36,813 nt of DNA, taken from contig JAFATG010000096.1 in the NCBI GenBank assembly GCA_019244055.1, positions 1-36,813 on the forward strand, written 5' to 3'. Numbering within the stretch: the first letter of the stretch is position 1; each line of letters begins with the position of its first letter. Source of the DNA: Acidobacteriaceae bacterium (GTDB lineage: Bacteria > Acidobacteriota > Terriglobia > Bryobacterales > Bryobacteraceae). Below the pieces are notes generated by a model. The model had not been told where the DNA came from. It made no database searches and saw nothing but the letters and a program-made list of their open reading frames with translations. This document shows positions 9,486 to 16,995 of this stretch, one piece after another. The position numbers and the translations under genes were made by a program.

Positions 9486-9781
9486 GCAGCACCTGGCGGA
9501 ACCGCTTGGCTCTTTTCTTCGACCAGCTTTCGCACACCTTCCACTGTCTGGCGAACCGAGCGCAGGTTCTGCACTCCCTCATCAGGGATCTCGATATCAA
9601 ATTCCTTTTCGATTTCGAACACAATGTTGATGCCATCGAGAGAGTCGATGTTCAGTTCTTCAAAGGTGCTATCGAGTGAAATCGATTCCGGTGGGATGCG
9701 CTGGGTATGCGCGATGACCCGTATCACCCTGTCTGCCAGTTCGTCGGTTTGCACGTGCTCAGGCATGTGTCGAACAAACAT
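9482..9781 (-). CDS. Acyl carrier protein
   Basis: The 99-aa product has the ACP four-helix pattern, with the phosphopantetheine attachment serine S47 in NIDSLDG, followed by the acidic helix INIVFEIEKEFDIEIPDE that docks partner enzymes. It is longer than a typical 78-aa AcpP, with about 10 extra residues at the N-terminus and a tail ending AVPPGAA. An internal ATG at 9766 is possible but has no better ribosome site. The gene overlaps the downstream ketoacyl synthase gene by ATGA. It probably serves that synthase rather than, or in addition to, general fatty acid synthesis. Confidence 0.88.
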   Translation of the reverse strand: MFVRHMPEHVQTDELADRVIRVIAHTQRIPPESISLDSTFEELNIDSLDGINIVFEIEKEFDIEIPDEGVQNLRSVRQTVEGVRKLVEEKSQAVPPGAA

Positions 9782-9970
9782 GATAACGCCTGAGAGGTTC
9801 GTGAGCCGATGCGTGGCGCCTCACTGGAGTACTGGATAAAAAATATGCCGAAAAAAGAAGCCGGGCTCTGCACTGCCCTGGAGGATACAGCGCGATTGCC
9901 CGGCAAAGGAGGAGCCCAGAGCAGCTTAGGAGGTCTACTCTGGTTTTGGAGGAACGACGAAAAATCAGTT

Positions 9971-10942
9971 TTAATTCAGGAGTCCACCGTGTCCTAGACA
10001 CGCGATTTCCCAGCCGGAAATGCGGTACTTCGCAAGCATCGGCGGCAGAATGAGATCCAGCACATTCGGCTTTGCTGAACGGAAGCAGCAGGGCGCCGAG
10101 ACAATCGGGATATCATCCTTATAGGCCAGCAGCATCAGATTTCCAGGTTCGACCGGAGCTAAGAATCGCTCTACTTGCGCTCCCAGGCGGCTAAACGCTC
10201 GTCCGATCACATCTTCCGGGCCTGCCGGCGCCGTGGTCGAGCCGATCAGGATTACAGACGGCTTGGTTCGCAATAAGTGTTGGAGCCCGCGCGCGACGCT
10301 TTCCTCGTCTTCCACTGCTGAAAGCGAATAGCGCAGATTTCCACTCAGGCGCTCCACTCTTGTACGAACGACCGGTTCGAATAGCGTTCGCGCGCGATCG
10401 CCGTGAACTGGGTCAGTGTACAGGACAGCCACACTGGGGTTACGAATCGGTCTGGCCTGGAGGATGGCCCCGCGCTCATTCAGAATTGACAAGACCGCCT
10501 CAAGCTGTGATTTGGCAACGGCAAATGGCGCGCTCTTAATAGTGGCCACGCGCTCTCCCGCTTTTACGTGCCGGTAATTTGCGACCGTCGCTATTACCAC
10601 ACTGGCTGTACAGTTAATCTGCTTCAGCAGCTCGTCATCCACCAACACACACGAGTCGGCGGTAGCAATCAAATTGGCCCTGCCCCCGGCTGCCAAGCGG
10701 ATCTCGACGGAACCGCAGCACATCGCTTCGGCGACCGCCATCACGGCCTCATCTTCACCGACTTCGCCCTCTTCGAGTTCGGTGACCCAGACCTCCTGCA
10801 TCCCTTCGGTCTGCAACAGCCGGATATCCTCGTCACTTAAGACATGGCCCTTTGCCAGCAGCTTCCGGCCGCCCGGCCGAAAAATCGTGCAGCAAAGAAT
10901 ACGACCGGCGGATTCCTGTAAATCGACGGTTAAAGCACGCAT
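9971..10942 (-). CDS. Molybdopterin-binding (MoCF-type) domain protein
   Basis: The 323-aa protein has an N-terminal part with an LSDEDIRLLQTEGMQEVWV segment like that of MoeA-type and related proteins. The C-terminal alpha/beta domain (about 165-323) resembles the MoCF biosynthesis domain, with PSVAVLYTDPVHGDRA, a VILIGSTTAPAGPEDVIG loop and PIVSAPCCFRSAKPNVLDLILP. The terminal CLGHGGLL is common in stand-alone molybdopterin-binding proteins annotated near molybdenum enzymes. It may help handle or insert molybdenum cofactor, although no molybdoenzyme is encoded nearby. The ATG is preceded by GAGGAGGG at good spacing. An unusually regular palindrome lies 49-67 bp upstream. The domain call is fairly safe; the role is inferred. 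Confidence 0.75.
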   Translation of the reverse strand: MRALTVDLQESAGRILCCTIFRPGGRKLLAKGHVLSDEDIRLLQTEGMQEVWVTELEEGEVGEDEAVMAVAEAMCCGSVEIRLAAGGRANLIATADSCVLVDDELLKQINCTASVVIATVANYRHVKAGERVATIKSAPFAVAKSQLEAVLSILNERGAILQARPIRNPSVAVLYTDPVHGDRARTLFEPVVRTRVERLSGNLRYSLSAVEDEESVARGLQHLLRTKPSVILIGSTTAPAGPEDVIGRAFSRLGAQVERFLAPVEPGNLMLLAYKDDIPIVSAPCCFRSAKPNVLDLILPPMLAKYRISGWEIACLGHGGLLN

Positions 10943-10990
10943 TTTTTCTGCCCTCCTCGGGGTAGTAACCCCAGTACTAGGTGTGCTGTG

Positions 10991-11009
10991 GTACTAAGTA
11001 TATTAGTAC
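10991..11009. promoter_or_regulatory. Candidate operator overlapping a -10 element
   Basis: The sequence GTACTAAGTATATTAGTAC is a perfect inverted repeat with 7-bp arms (GTACTAA / TTAGTAC) and a 5-bp centre. On the minus strand its centre reads TATACT, a good -10 hexamer, about 55 bp before the start of the molybdopterin-binding gene. A third half-site, GTACTA, lies at 10974-10979. No good -35 is visible. A repressor or MerR-type site is likely, but the regulator is unknown. Confidence 0.5.
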
Positions 11010-11035
11010 TACGTAGGGAAAGCTAGTAATAAATG

Positions 11036-11101
11036 CAAAAAAGCGCACTTTTTACAAGATTTTGCAGAGAAATAAAGCAGTAAAAGTTACCTATTTTACT
11101 G
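11036..11101 (-). terminator. Candidate AT-rich hairpins at the end of the arg operon
   Basis: Two stem-loops follow one another past argA. CAGTAAAA at 11078-11085 pairs perfectly with TTTTACTG at 11094-11101 around an 8-nt loop and overlaps the argA stop codon. AAAAAG at 11038-11043 pairs with CTTTTT at 11048-11053 around CGCA. On the minus strand both are followed by T-rich sequence. The stems are AT-rich, so termination strength is uncertain; they separate the arg operon from the molybdopterin-binding gene. Confidence 0.35.
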
Positions 11102-11647
11102 ATGCTGGGTGCTCTGGGTGGGGAGTTGTACAAGCTCTCCGTGCTGAAGAGTAATGTAATTCGCATTTTGTAGCGACGGTTTAAGGCGTTTGAGTACGGC
11201 GATTTCGTCGCAATGATGGAATTTTGGGCAACGCAGACAGTCCTTCCACGCTTTTAATGGAAGTTCGCCGCGCTCCACTTCCTCGAAACCCAGCTTTCGG
11301 AAGAACTCGAGCACATAAGTAAACGCAAAAATCGCCTCGAGACCGTTTTCGCGCGCTTCCGCTTCGAGCGCCTCCAGAACAGCACGCCCTACACCTTGTT
11401 GCTTCGCAGCGGGCAGGACCGCAAGAGAGCGGACCTCCGCTGTTGTGGGGGTGTAAAAGTGTAAAGCGCCACAACCCATGAGCACGTTGCCGTCATAGGC
11501 CACTGAGAAATCGCGAATATTTTCCGACATTTCAAATTCAGTACGCGGCAGCATTAATCCCATTGCGGCATAGGAATTGATCACAGAAAGCACGTTGGGA
11601 ATATCGCGCATCGATGCTTTCCGGACGGCGACCTCAACGCGAGTCAT
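11096..11647 (-). CDS. argA: GNAT N-acetylglutamate synthase (ArgA-type acetyltransferase)
   Basis: The 183-aa protein is a GNAT acetyltransferase. Its acetyl-CoA signature is VRSLAVLPAAKQQGVGRAVL (about residues 92-111), with the pyrophosphate-binding QQGVGR loop. AFTYVLEFFRKLGFEEV near the middle and the cysteine pattern CLRCPKFHHC are found in the short ArgA-type synthases that acetylate glutamate in the first step of arginine synthesis. It lacks the amino-acid-kinase domain of E. coli ArgA. The ATG at 11647 has GGGAG 10 nt upstream and overlaps the argB stop by ATGA. Its place directly after argC and argB makes N-acetylglutamate synthase the best call. No argJ is seen here. Confidence 0.85.
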   Translation of the reverse strand: MTRVEVAVRKASMRDIPNVLSVINSYAAMGLMLPRTEFEMSENIRDFSVAYDGNVLMGCGALHFYTPTTAEVRSLAVLPAAKQQGVGRAVLEALEAEARENGLEAIFAFTYVLEFFRKLGFEEVERGELPLKAWKDCLRCPKFHHCDEIAVLKRLKPSLQNANYITLQHGELVQLPTQSTQHQ

Positions 11648-12426
11648 GAGCGCAATGCTCCCGCGAGAATCCGGGTTCCGAGCGGGAGACCGGCCTTTAG
11701 GCTCTCCCACACCTTCGGATCGTGGCCGGGTGCGATTATTACCTCGGAAATTCCGCCCTGCAGAGCTGAGTTGGCAGCCTCTAACTTGGCCTGCATACCT
11801 CCATGCGCCACGCCGGAGCGAAGGAGGTCACTAGCCTCAGTCTCGGTGAGTTGCGGGATCACCTCACCGTGCTTTCCTCTAACCCCCGGTACATCGGTTA
11901 AAAAAACGATAGCCTTGGCAGACCATCCGAGCGCTACCGAAACGGCCATTTGATCGGCGTTTACGTTATAAATGGCGCCCGAAGAATCGCCCGCGACACA
12001 GGCGATGACGGGCAAATATCCAGCCGTGATCAGTAAGTTCAAAAGTGAGCCCTTTGACTTCCGGGGCTGACCGACGAATTGCAATTCAGGGTTGAGCGCA
12101 GCGGCCTCCGTGAGTTGCCCATCAACACCTGAAAGCCCAATTGCCGGGACGCCCTCGGCGATCAAGGCGGAAACGAGTTTCTTGTTAACGCTTCCGGAGA
12201 TTACTTGTGTCACGGCATCGATAACGTTTTCGTCCGAGACGCGGAGTCCGTTGACAAACCGGCTCGAGATCCCGCGTTCTTCGAGAAAGCGCGTCACCTG
12301 CTTTCCACCCCCGTGCACGACCACGACTTCGTGATTCCGCGCAACGACCGCAAGCTGCCGGACGATTGCCCTTCGGCTACCAAGATCATCGAGCAGTGTG
12401 CCCCCGACTTTGAACAAGAATTTCAT
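11644..12426 (-). CDS. argB: Acetylglutamate kinase
   Basis: This 260-aa amino-acid kinase phosphorylates N-acetylglutamate with ATP, the second step of arginine biosynthesis. The N-terminal KVGGTLLDD carries the catalytic lysine, VVVVHGGGKQVTRFLEERG is the nucleotide/substrate glycine loop, and YNVNADQMAVSVA contains the conserved acidic residue near the phosphoryl site. GVAHGGMQAKLEAA near the C-terminus is the usual AGK motif (GGMxxK). The length is close to the E. coli-type hexamer-free enzyme of about 258 aa. It lacks the N-terminal helix of arginine-sensitive AGKs, so feedback inhibition by arginine is less likely. It overlaps argC and argA by 4 nt each. Confidence 0.95.
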   Translation of the reverse strand: MKFLFKVGGTLLDDLGSRRAIVRQLAVVARNHEVVVVHGGGKQVTRFLEERGISSRFVNGLRVSDENVIDAVTQVISGSVNKKLVSALIAEGVPAIGLSGVDGQLTEAAALNPELQFVGQPRKSKGSLLNLLITAGYLPVIACVAGDSSGAIYNVNADQMAVSVALGWSAKAIVFLTDVPGVRGKHGEVIPQLTETEASDLLRSGVAHGGMQAKLEAANSALQGGISEVIIAPGHDPKVWESLKAGLPLGTRILAGALRS

Positions 12427-13445
12427 AACAGCGCTTTTGTCTCCGGAAAGCCCAACATTAAATTCATGTTCTGAATGGCCTGCCCGGCAGCACCTTTGAC
12501 GAGGTTATCTTCAGCCGCTACAATCGTCGCCCGCTGACTGTCCGCGTCAAAAACGAACCCAATGTCGCAAAAATTCGTATGTTGAACGGAGTGCAAATCG
12601 GGCACTTTTCCGGGGGCATATAACCGAACGAATGGCTCCTCGGAATAGGCTTCCTCATAAATTGACAGGAAATCCACAGGTTTTTCCAGTCGCTGTGTTC
12701 GCAGGTAAATCGTTTCTAGTATTCCACGCTTAATCGGCAAAAGGTGAGCCGTAAAAGTGAACTCTCGTTCACCCAAACCGGAATTCTGGAGGACCTCCGG
12801 GACGTGCCGGTGCTCGGCAAACCCATACGCCCCGAAATTCTCGCTGACTTCGCCGAAACTCGTCTTCAAAGACGGTTTTCGTCCGGCACCGCTCACGCCG
12901 GATTTTGCGTCGCAAATGATTCCGCGGTTTCGATCAACAACCTGCGCATCGATGAGCGGACGAATGGCCAAATTCGCTGCGGTCGGATAACAGCCGGGAT
13001 TAGCGACTAGCCGGGCCTCTCGAATCTGACCGCGGTAGAACTCGGGCAACCCATAAACAGCCTCGCCAAGCAGTTCCGGCGCGCCATGCCGCACCCGATA
13101 CCAGCGCGAATACGTCTCGGCATCGCGTAGCCGGAACGCGCCGCTTAAGTCAATAACCTTGATTTGGGCGGCCAGCAGATCCCGAGCCAAGGCGATGGAC
13201 ACCTCAGGAGGCGTCGCGCAGAAGACTAGCTCGATGCCCTCCTGCCGGATTGCCGAAGTTTCAGCCGCGATCGTTTTTGGCGGCTTGTGACCCAGCGGTG
13301 TAAGATGGCCCTCAGAATCGGAGCGATGCTCGAGTAGCACGACCTCGACACCATCATGCCGGGCCAATAACCGAACAAGCTCGTCTCCACTGTAGCCCCT
13401 GAACCCGACAACACCAACCAGGTGCTGTCCTGAGTAATTATTCAC
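12423..13445 (-). CDS. argC: N-acetyl-gamma-glutamyl-phosphate reductase
   Basis: This 340-aa NADPH-dependent reductase catalyses the third step of arginine synthesis. GVVGFRGYSGDELVRLL (residues 11-27) is the Rossmann loop. The catalytic cysteine is C152 in NPGCYPTAANL, and HRHVPEVLQN contains a conserved histidine of the active site. The start is a GTG at 13445; there is no in-frame ATG upstream and no Shine-Dalgarno sequence. A perfect TATAAT sits only 11 nt upstream, so the message may be leaderless. The gene is first in the argC-argB-argA operon and its start codon lies inside a long inverted repeat. The family assignment is secure. Confidence 0.94.
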   Translation of the reverse strand: MNNYSGQHLVGVVGFRGYSGDELVRLLARHDGVEVVLLEHRSDSEGHLTPLGHKPPKTIAAETSAIRQEGIELVFCATPPEVSIALARDLLAAQIKVIDLSGAFRLRDAETYSRWYRVRHGAPELLGEAVYGLPEFYRGQIREARLVANPGCYPTAANLAIRPLIDAQVVDRNRGIICDAKSGVSGAGRKPSLKTSFGEVSENFGAYGFAEHRHVPEVLQNSGLGEREFTFTAHLLPIKRGILETIYLRTQRLEKPVDFLSIYEEAYSEEPFVRLYAPGKVPDLHSVQHTNFCDIGFVFDADSQRATIVAAEDNLVKGAAGQAIQNMNLMLGFPETKALL

Positions 13446-13470
13446 AACAATGAATAATTATACCATTATA
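13435..13470 (-). promoter_or_regulatory. argC promoter and ARG-box-like inverted repeat
   Basis: Arms TAATTATTCA (13435-13444) and TGAATAATTA (13451-13460) form a perfect 10-bp inverted repeat around a 6-bp centre, and the argC GTG lies in it. A related 18-bp site, AATGAATAATTATACCAT (13449-13466), matches about 13 of 18 positions of a Bacillus-type ARG box as I recall it. Two TATAAT hexamers occur on the minus strand (13457-13462 and 13465-13470); no good -35 is seen. Regulation by an ArgR/AhrC-type protein is inferred. Confidence 0.45.
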
Positions 13471-13924
13471 GCTGTTCGGTAGTCGAACGCGCCGCCAGAT
13501 CGCCAATCACGGGCAACCGGACTTGTTCCTGATGTGAGGCTTTGATCAGAAGGTAAATCCAGCAGATAAAAATGACCACCTTCAGGGCGTCGATAAACGC
13601 GTGTTCCAGACCCCAGCCGGGTATTCCAATCAGGAGCACGGGAAGCGCAGAAGATACAATGAGCCACGCAACGAATAAGTAAAGCGCCTGGAAGGCATTG
13701 AACCGGACTTTCACATTCGAGCGAAATTTGTTAGATGCGAGAAAGATGATCGCCGGAATGACGCCAAACACTGGAATGTAGCAGAGAATCGAAGCGGTCC
13801 GATCACTCATTCCCTCGAGGAACTCGGTCGTCGGGGGAGCGCTGCGAGGCTGCGGAGTTCCACAGTTGGTGCAAAAGGCCGCCGATGGCGCAACACCGGC
13901 TCCGCAATTAGTACAAAATGGCAA
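13466..13924 (-). CDS. Zinc-ribbon membrane protein
   Basis: The 152-aa protein begins with a double-CxxC zinc ribbon (C4, C7, C18, C21) within the first 22 residues. A short linker with prolines follows, then three hydrophobic segments: about 45-65 (ASILCYIPVFGVIPAIIFLA), about 76-100 (FQALYLFVAWLIVSSALPVLLI) and about 110-128 (DALKVVIFICWIYLLIKA). The arrangement resembles DUF4870-type zinc-ribbon proteins; the function is unknown. The start is a TTG at 13924 with AGGAG 10 nt upstream. It ends 20 nt before the argC GTG, so the argC promoter lies at its 3' end, or read-through from this gene enters argC. Confidence 0.75.
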   Translation of the reverse strand: MPFCTNCGAGVAPSAAFCTNCGTPQPRSAPPTTEFLEGMSDRTASILCYIPVFGVIPAIIFLASNKFRSNVKVRFNAFQALYLFVAWLIVSSALPVLLIGIPGWGLEHAFIDALKVVIFICWIYLLIKASHQEQVRLPVIGDLAARSTTEQL

Positions 13925-14028
13925 CGATCAGGCACTCCTGTTTTGTGTCTTCAAACAAATGTACGAAATTAGCGAAACCAGAGTTCCCCGGCTCTGTTAT
14001 CCGACGGGCCTTTGATACGATCGGGCCC

Positions 14029-15084
14029 ATGCGGGCCCTGCTCTCGTTAACGCGCATTGCGCTCGGTGGTTTATTGCTCGCGGTCATTGGAAGTGCTGCT
14101 GAAAAACCGCTCGAGATCTTCTTCGTAGATGTGGAAGGTGGGCAAGCCACCCTGTTTGTCACGCCTGCCGGGCAAGCTCTTTTGATAGACACAGGCTGGG
14201 GGTATAACGGCTTCCGCGATGCGAATCGCATCGCCGCTGCCGCCAAAATGGCGCATGTCAAAAAGATCGATTACGTCCTGATCACGCACTACCATGCGGA
14301 CCACGTGGGCGGTGTTCCACAGCTCGTTCAAAAGATCCCCGTTAATACTTTCATTGATCATGGCCCGAACCGCGAAAGCTCAAAACAAAGCCAAACTCTG
14401 TACGCTGAATACCAGTCGGTCATCGACGGTTCGAATCACATCATCGCCAAGCCTGGTGAACACGTCCCGATCAAAGGAATGGACATGGTCATCGTCAGCG
14501 CAGACGGCAACGTGATCGATGATGCTCTTGCCGGAGCTGGCCAAGCGAATCCCAATTGCGAGGGAGTTGAACAAAAGGCCACGGACCCAAGCGAAAACGC
14601 ACGCTCTGTAGGCAGCGTAATCACCTTCGGGAAACTGAGGATCGTCGATTTAGGAGACCTCACCTGGCAGAAAGAGCTGGAAGTAGTCTGTCCGCAAAAC
14701 AAGATCGGGAAAGCGGACATCTTTGTCGTTTCTCATCACGGATTGGATCAGAGTAATAGTCCGGCCCTCGTTCATGCGCTCCAACCTCGGGTGGCAATTA
14801 TTGATAACGGCTCGAAAAAAGGTGCATCCCCCTCCGCGGTCGATATTGTCAAATCATCACCCGGTTTGCAGGACTTGTGGCAATTACATTTCGCCGACGA
14901 AGGCGGCAGCGAACACAACGCCCAAGATCCGTTCGTCGCCAATGTCACCGAAGCGGATACCGGTTATTACCTGAAGATCACTGCACACGAGGACGGAAGC
15001 TTCGAAGTGTATAACCCACGGAACAAGTTTTCAAAAACATATCCGGCGGTTTGGGTCAACGGCCTCGATACTCGCCGCCCCTAA
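14029..15084 (+). CDS. Exported MBL-fold metallo-hydrolase (ComEC-like)
   Basis: The 351-aa protein has an N-terminal signal peptide (about 1-24). The metallo-beta-lactamase motif is THYHADH (residues 86-92), with further metal ligands probably D210 in LGDLTW and the histidines of VVSHHGLDQS (233-242). This arrangement resembles the C-terminal hydrolase domain of ComEC and related stand-alone enzymes. The ATG at 14029 is chosen over upstream starts because it puts the signal peptide at the N-terminus. The stop codon overlaps the dnaJ stop on the opposite strand by 4 nt. Possible substrates are nucleic acid or phosphodiester compounds, but this cannot be told from the sequence. Confidence 0.85.
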   Translation: MRALLSLTRIALGGLLLAVIGSAAEKPLEIFFVDVEGGQATLFVTPAGQALLIDTGWGYNGFRDANRIAAAAKMAHVKKIDYVLITHYHADHVGGVPQLVQKIPVNTFIDHGPNRESSKQSQTLYAEYQSVIDGSNHIIAKPGEHVPIKGMDMVIVSADGNVIDDALAGAGQANPNCEGVEQKATDPSENARSVGSVITFGKLRIVDLGDLTWQKELEVVCPQNKIGKADIFVVSHHGLDQSNSPALVHALQPRVAIIDNGSKKGASPSAVDIVKSSPGLQDLWQLHFADEGGSEHNAQDPFVANVTEADTGYYLKITAHEDGSFEVYNPRNKFSKTYPAVWVNGLDTRRP

Positions 15085-16205
15085 CCGAACAGCTCGCGAA
15101 ATTTCTGGAAGAAGCCTTTCTCGTGCGGAGCATTGTCGGCCGGTAGATGGTTGCGTAGCTCTTCAAATAGTCTGCGCTGCTCTCGGGTGAGCTTCTTTGG
15201 CACCTGTACATCGAGATGCACGTAAAGGTCGCCCCTCGCCCGGCTATCCAAGTGCGGAACGCCGAGACTCCGCAACCGGAACTGGGCGCCCGCCTGCGTG
15301 CCTTCCGGAACCCTGATCTTCTGCGGGCCATCGAGCGTCTCAATGTCGATTTCAGCGCCTAGCGCGGCTTGAGCGACATTGATGGGCAGCGTGCAGTGCA
15401 GATCGTTTTCGCGCCGCTCGAAAATAGGGTGCTCGCGAACCCGGAGCACTACGTAGAGATCGCCCGGCTGACCTCCCGGAGGACCGGGATTTCCTTCATT
15501 CGAGAGCCTCAGGCGCGTACCGGTATCGACACCTGCCGGTATGTTCACCTTCAATTTCTTCTCGATGCGATGGTATCCCTCGCCTCTGCATTGAGTACAG
15601 GCTTGGCGGATCAGTTTTCCCCGGCCGCCGCAGCTCGGACAAGTTTTGCGAATGGCGAGAAAACTCTGCTGGTACATCACCTCGCCGCGCCCATTACACG
15701 TAGAGCAAGTGATGAGCCCGCCATTCGGTTCAGCACCTGTCCCCTGGCATTTGGAGCAGGCCTCGCGTCGCGGGATCTGCAGATCAGCCGCTATGCCGCG
15801 CATCGAATCTTCAAAGCTGATTTCGAGGTCGTAGCGGATGTCTTCTCCGCGCTGCGGGCCGCGGCGCCGGCCACCACGCGAACCGAAGATATCGCCGAAC
15901 AGATCGCCGAGAATGTCGCCGAAATCGCCAAAAGTAGTCTCGTCGAATCCCTGGAACCCACCCTGACCCATGCCGTTCAAGCCCTGATGGCCGAAACGAT
16001 CATAGGCAGCGCGCTTTTGCGGATCGCTCAAAACGGCATACGCTTCGGCCGCCTCTTTGAACTTTTCCTCCGCATGGTGGTCCCCGGGATTGCGATCCGG
16101 ATGGTACTGTAGCGCCAGTTTCCGATAGGCGCTCTTGAGCATCTGGTCATCACAATCGCGCGTGACACTAAGAACTTCGTAATAATCTCGTTTAGCGACA
16201 CTCAT
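15081..16205 (-). CDS. dnaJ: Molecular chaperone DnaJ
   Basis: This 374-aa type I Hsp40 stimulates the DnaK ATPase. The J domain (about 6-71) contains the HPD motif at residues 35-37. A Gly/Phe-rich region follows (about 76-115). Four zinc-binding repeats then appear as CSKCQGTG, CSTCNGRG, CPSCGGRG and CTQCRGEG. The C-terminal peptide-binding domains follow, with RLRLSNEGNPGPPGG and GDLYVHLDV. All four zinc motifs are intact. It lies 25 nt downstream of grpE in the same direction. No dnaK or hrcA is present in the window, so DnaK must be encoded elsewhere. Confidence 0.96.
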   Translation of the reverse strand: MSVAKRDYYEVLSVTRDCDDQMLKSAYRKLALQYHPDRNPGDHHAEEKFKEAAEAYAVLSDPQKRAAYDRFGHQGLNGMGQGGFQGFDETTFGDFGDILGDLFGDIFGSRGGRRRGPQRGEDIRYDLEISFEDSMRGIAADLQIPRREACSKCQGTGAEPNGGLITCSTCNGRGEVMYQQSFLAIRKTCPSCGGRGKLIRQACTQCRGEGYHRIEKKLKVNIPAGVDTGTRLRLSNEGNPGPPGGQPGDLYVVLRVREHPIFERRENDLHCTLPINVAQAALGAEIDIETLDGPQKIRVPEGTQAGAQFRLRSLGVPHLDSRARGDLYVHLDVQVPKKLTREQRRLFEELRNHLPADNAPHEKGFFQKFRELFG

Positions 16206-16230
16206 CGCATTCTATGTGCGGGCAGCACGC

Positions 16231-16785
16231 TCACCGGTTCACCGCGACTTTCACCATCGCTGGGCGAAGCAGCCGCCCTTTAAAGTAGTAACCGCGCTGG
16301 TATTCTTCCAGGATAGTCTGATCAGGGTGCTCTGTAGTGCTCACCATCTCGACTGCGTGATGGACGTGTGGATTAAACAGGGGCACCTCGGATGATATGG
16401 GCTCTAGTCCCAACTTCGTCAACGTCTCGTAAAGGCGCTGATAGATCAGCTCCATACCGCGCGCATATTCCTTATCACTCGTTTCGTGCTTGAGCGCACG
16501 TTCAAAATCGTCGAGCACCGGAAGCAGCGCCTTGACGGTATCCATGGCGGCGTATTCGAATTGCTCGGTACGTTCGCGCTCGCTACGGCGCCGGAAATTT
16601 TCGAACTCCGCTTGTCGCCTCTGCAGCAGCTCCTGTAATTCAGCTTTCTCTTTCACCGCTCGGTCGCGCTCGGCGGAGATTTCAGTCAGGAACGCATTAC
16701 TAGCTTCACGTTGCGGCGCACCATTCGTCACTTCTTCCGGCCGCTCATCAGTCGCAACAGGATTATCGTTGTCTTCGGGTTGCAT
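16231..16785 (-). CDS. grpE: Nucleotide exchange factor GrpE
   Basis: The 184-aa protein has an acidic, disordered N-terminus, a long coiled-coil helix (about 30-85, with ERDRAVKEKAELQELLQRRQ) and the C-terminal beta domain. Family motifs are FENFRRRSERE, LLPVLDDFERAL, MELIYQRLYETL and YQRGYYFKGRLLRPAMVKVA. GrpE is a homodimer that releases ADP from DnaK. No Shine-Dalgarno is obvious before the ATG at 16785, but a short palindrome lies 22-37 bp upstream. It forms an operon with dnaJ. Confidence 0.95.
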   Translation of the reverse strand: MQPEDNDNPVATDERPEEVTNGAPQREASNAFLTEISAERDRAVKEKAELQELLQRRQAEFENFRRRSERERTEQFEYAAMDTVKALLPVLDDFERALKHETSDKEYARGMELIYQRLYETLTKLGLEPISSEVPLFNPHVHHAVEMVSTTEHPDQTILEEYQRGYYFKGRLLRPAMVKVAVNR

Positions 16786-16806
16786 GACTACACCAAGGTG
16801 GGGTGA

Positions 16807-16822
16807 GAGATCGGTCGATCTC
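16807..16822. promoter_or_regulatory. Palindrome upstream of grpE
   Basis: GAGATCG and CGATCTC form a perfect 7-bp inverted repeat around GT. It lies 22-37 bp before the grpE start codon. It is not the classical CIRCE element. It could be an operator or a 5' leader hairpin controlling grpE-dnaJ; no second copy was found in the window. Confidence 0.35.
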
Positions 16823-16879
16823 CCTAAATCTCAGCGTAACAAAGAATTGGAAAATCTGGAACTGCCAGGATAAGCCTTT

Positions 16880-16982
16880 GATCAGCTTAACCTTACCGGC
16901 TTCGAGCTGCGATCGACTGTTTCGCGGTGTCGATGGGCGTAGGTGTGGCCGGCGCGATCTTTTCCGGATCTGATTAATGAAC
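16880..16982 (-). pseudogene. Decayed second copy of the recA 3' end
   Basis: On the minus strand this stretch carries two pieces of recA in the right order. 16951-16982 matches the internal recA stretch at about 18212-18243 (the [12 protein letters not shown] region), and 16880-16954 matches the recA 3' end with its stop codon at about 17723-17801. There are only a few substitutions and a 4-bp deletion. About 410 bp of recA between the two pieces are missing. The copy is in direct orientation with the intact recA and flanks the toxin-antitoxin remnant. It cannot encode a functional RecA. Confidence 0.8.
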
Positions 16983-16995
16983 CTATAACTGCCCT

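Noticed and set aside
8271-9781. Polyketide or other biosynthetic cluster
   Set aside because: Only a ketoacyl synthase and an ACP are present; there is no chain-length factor, reductase, cyclase or transporter nearby.
9809-9997. Possible 62-aa gene between the ACP and molybdopterin-binding genes
   Set aside because: No ribosome site, no homology seen, and it runs into the 3' end of the opposite gene.
15369-16112. Long open frame on the plus strand opposite dnaJ
   Set aside because: It lies fully antisense to a well-conserved dnaJ, and its translation has no domain; it mirrors the codon bias of dnaJ.
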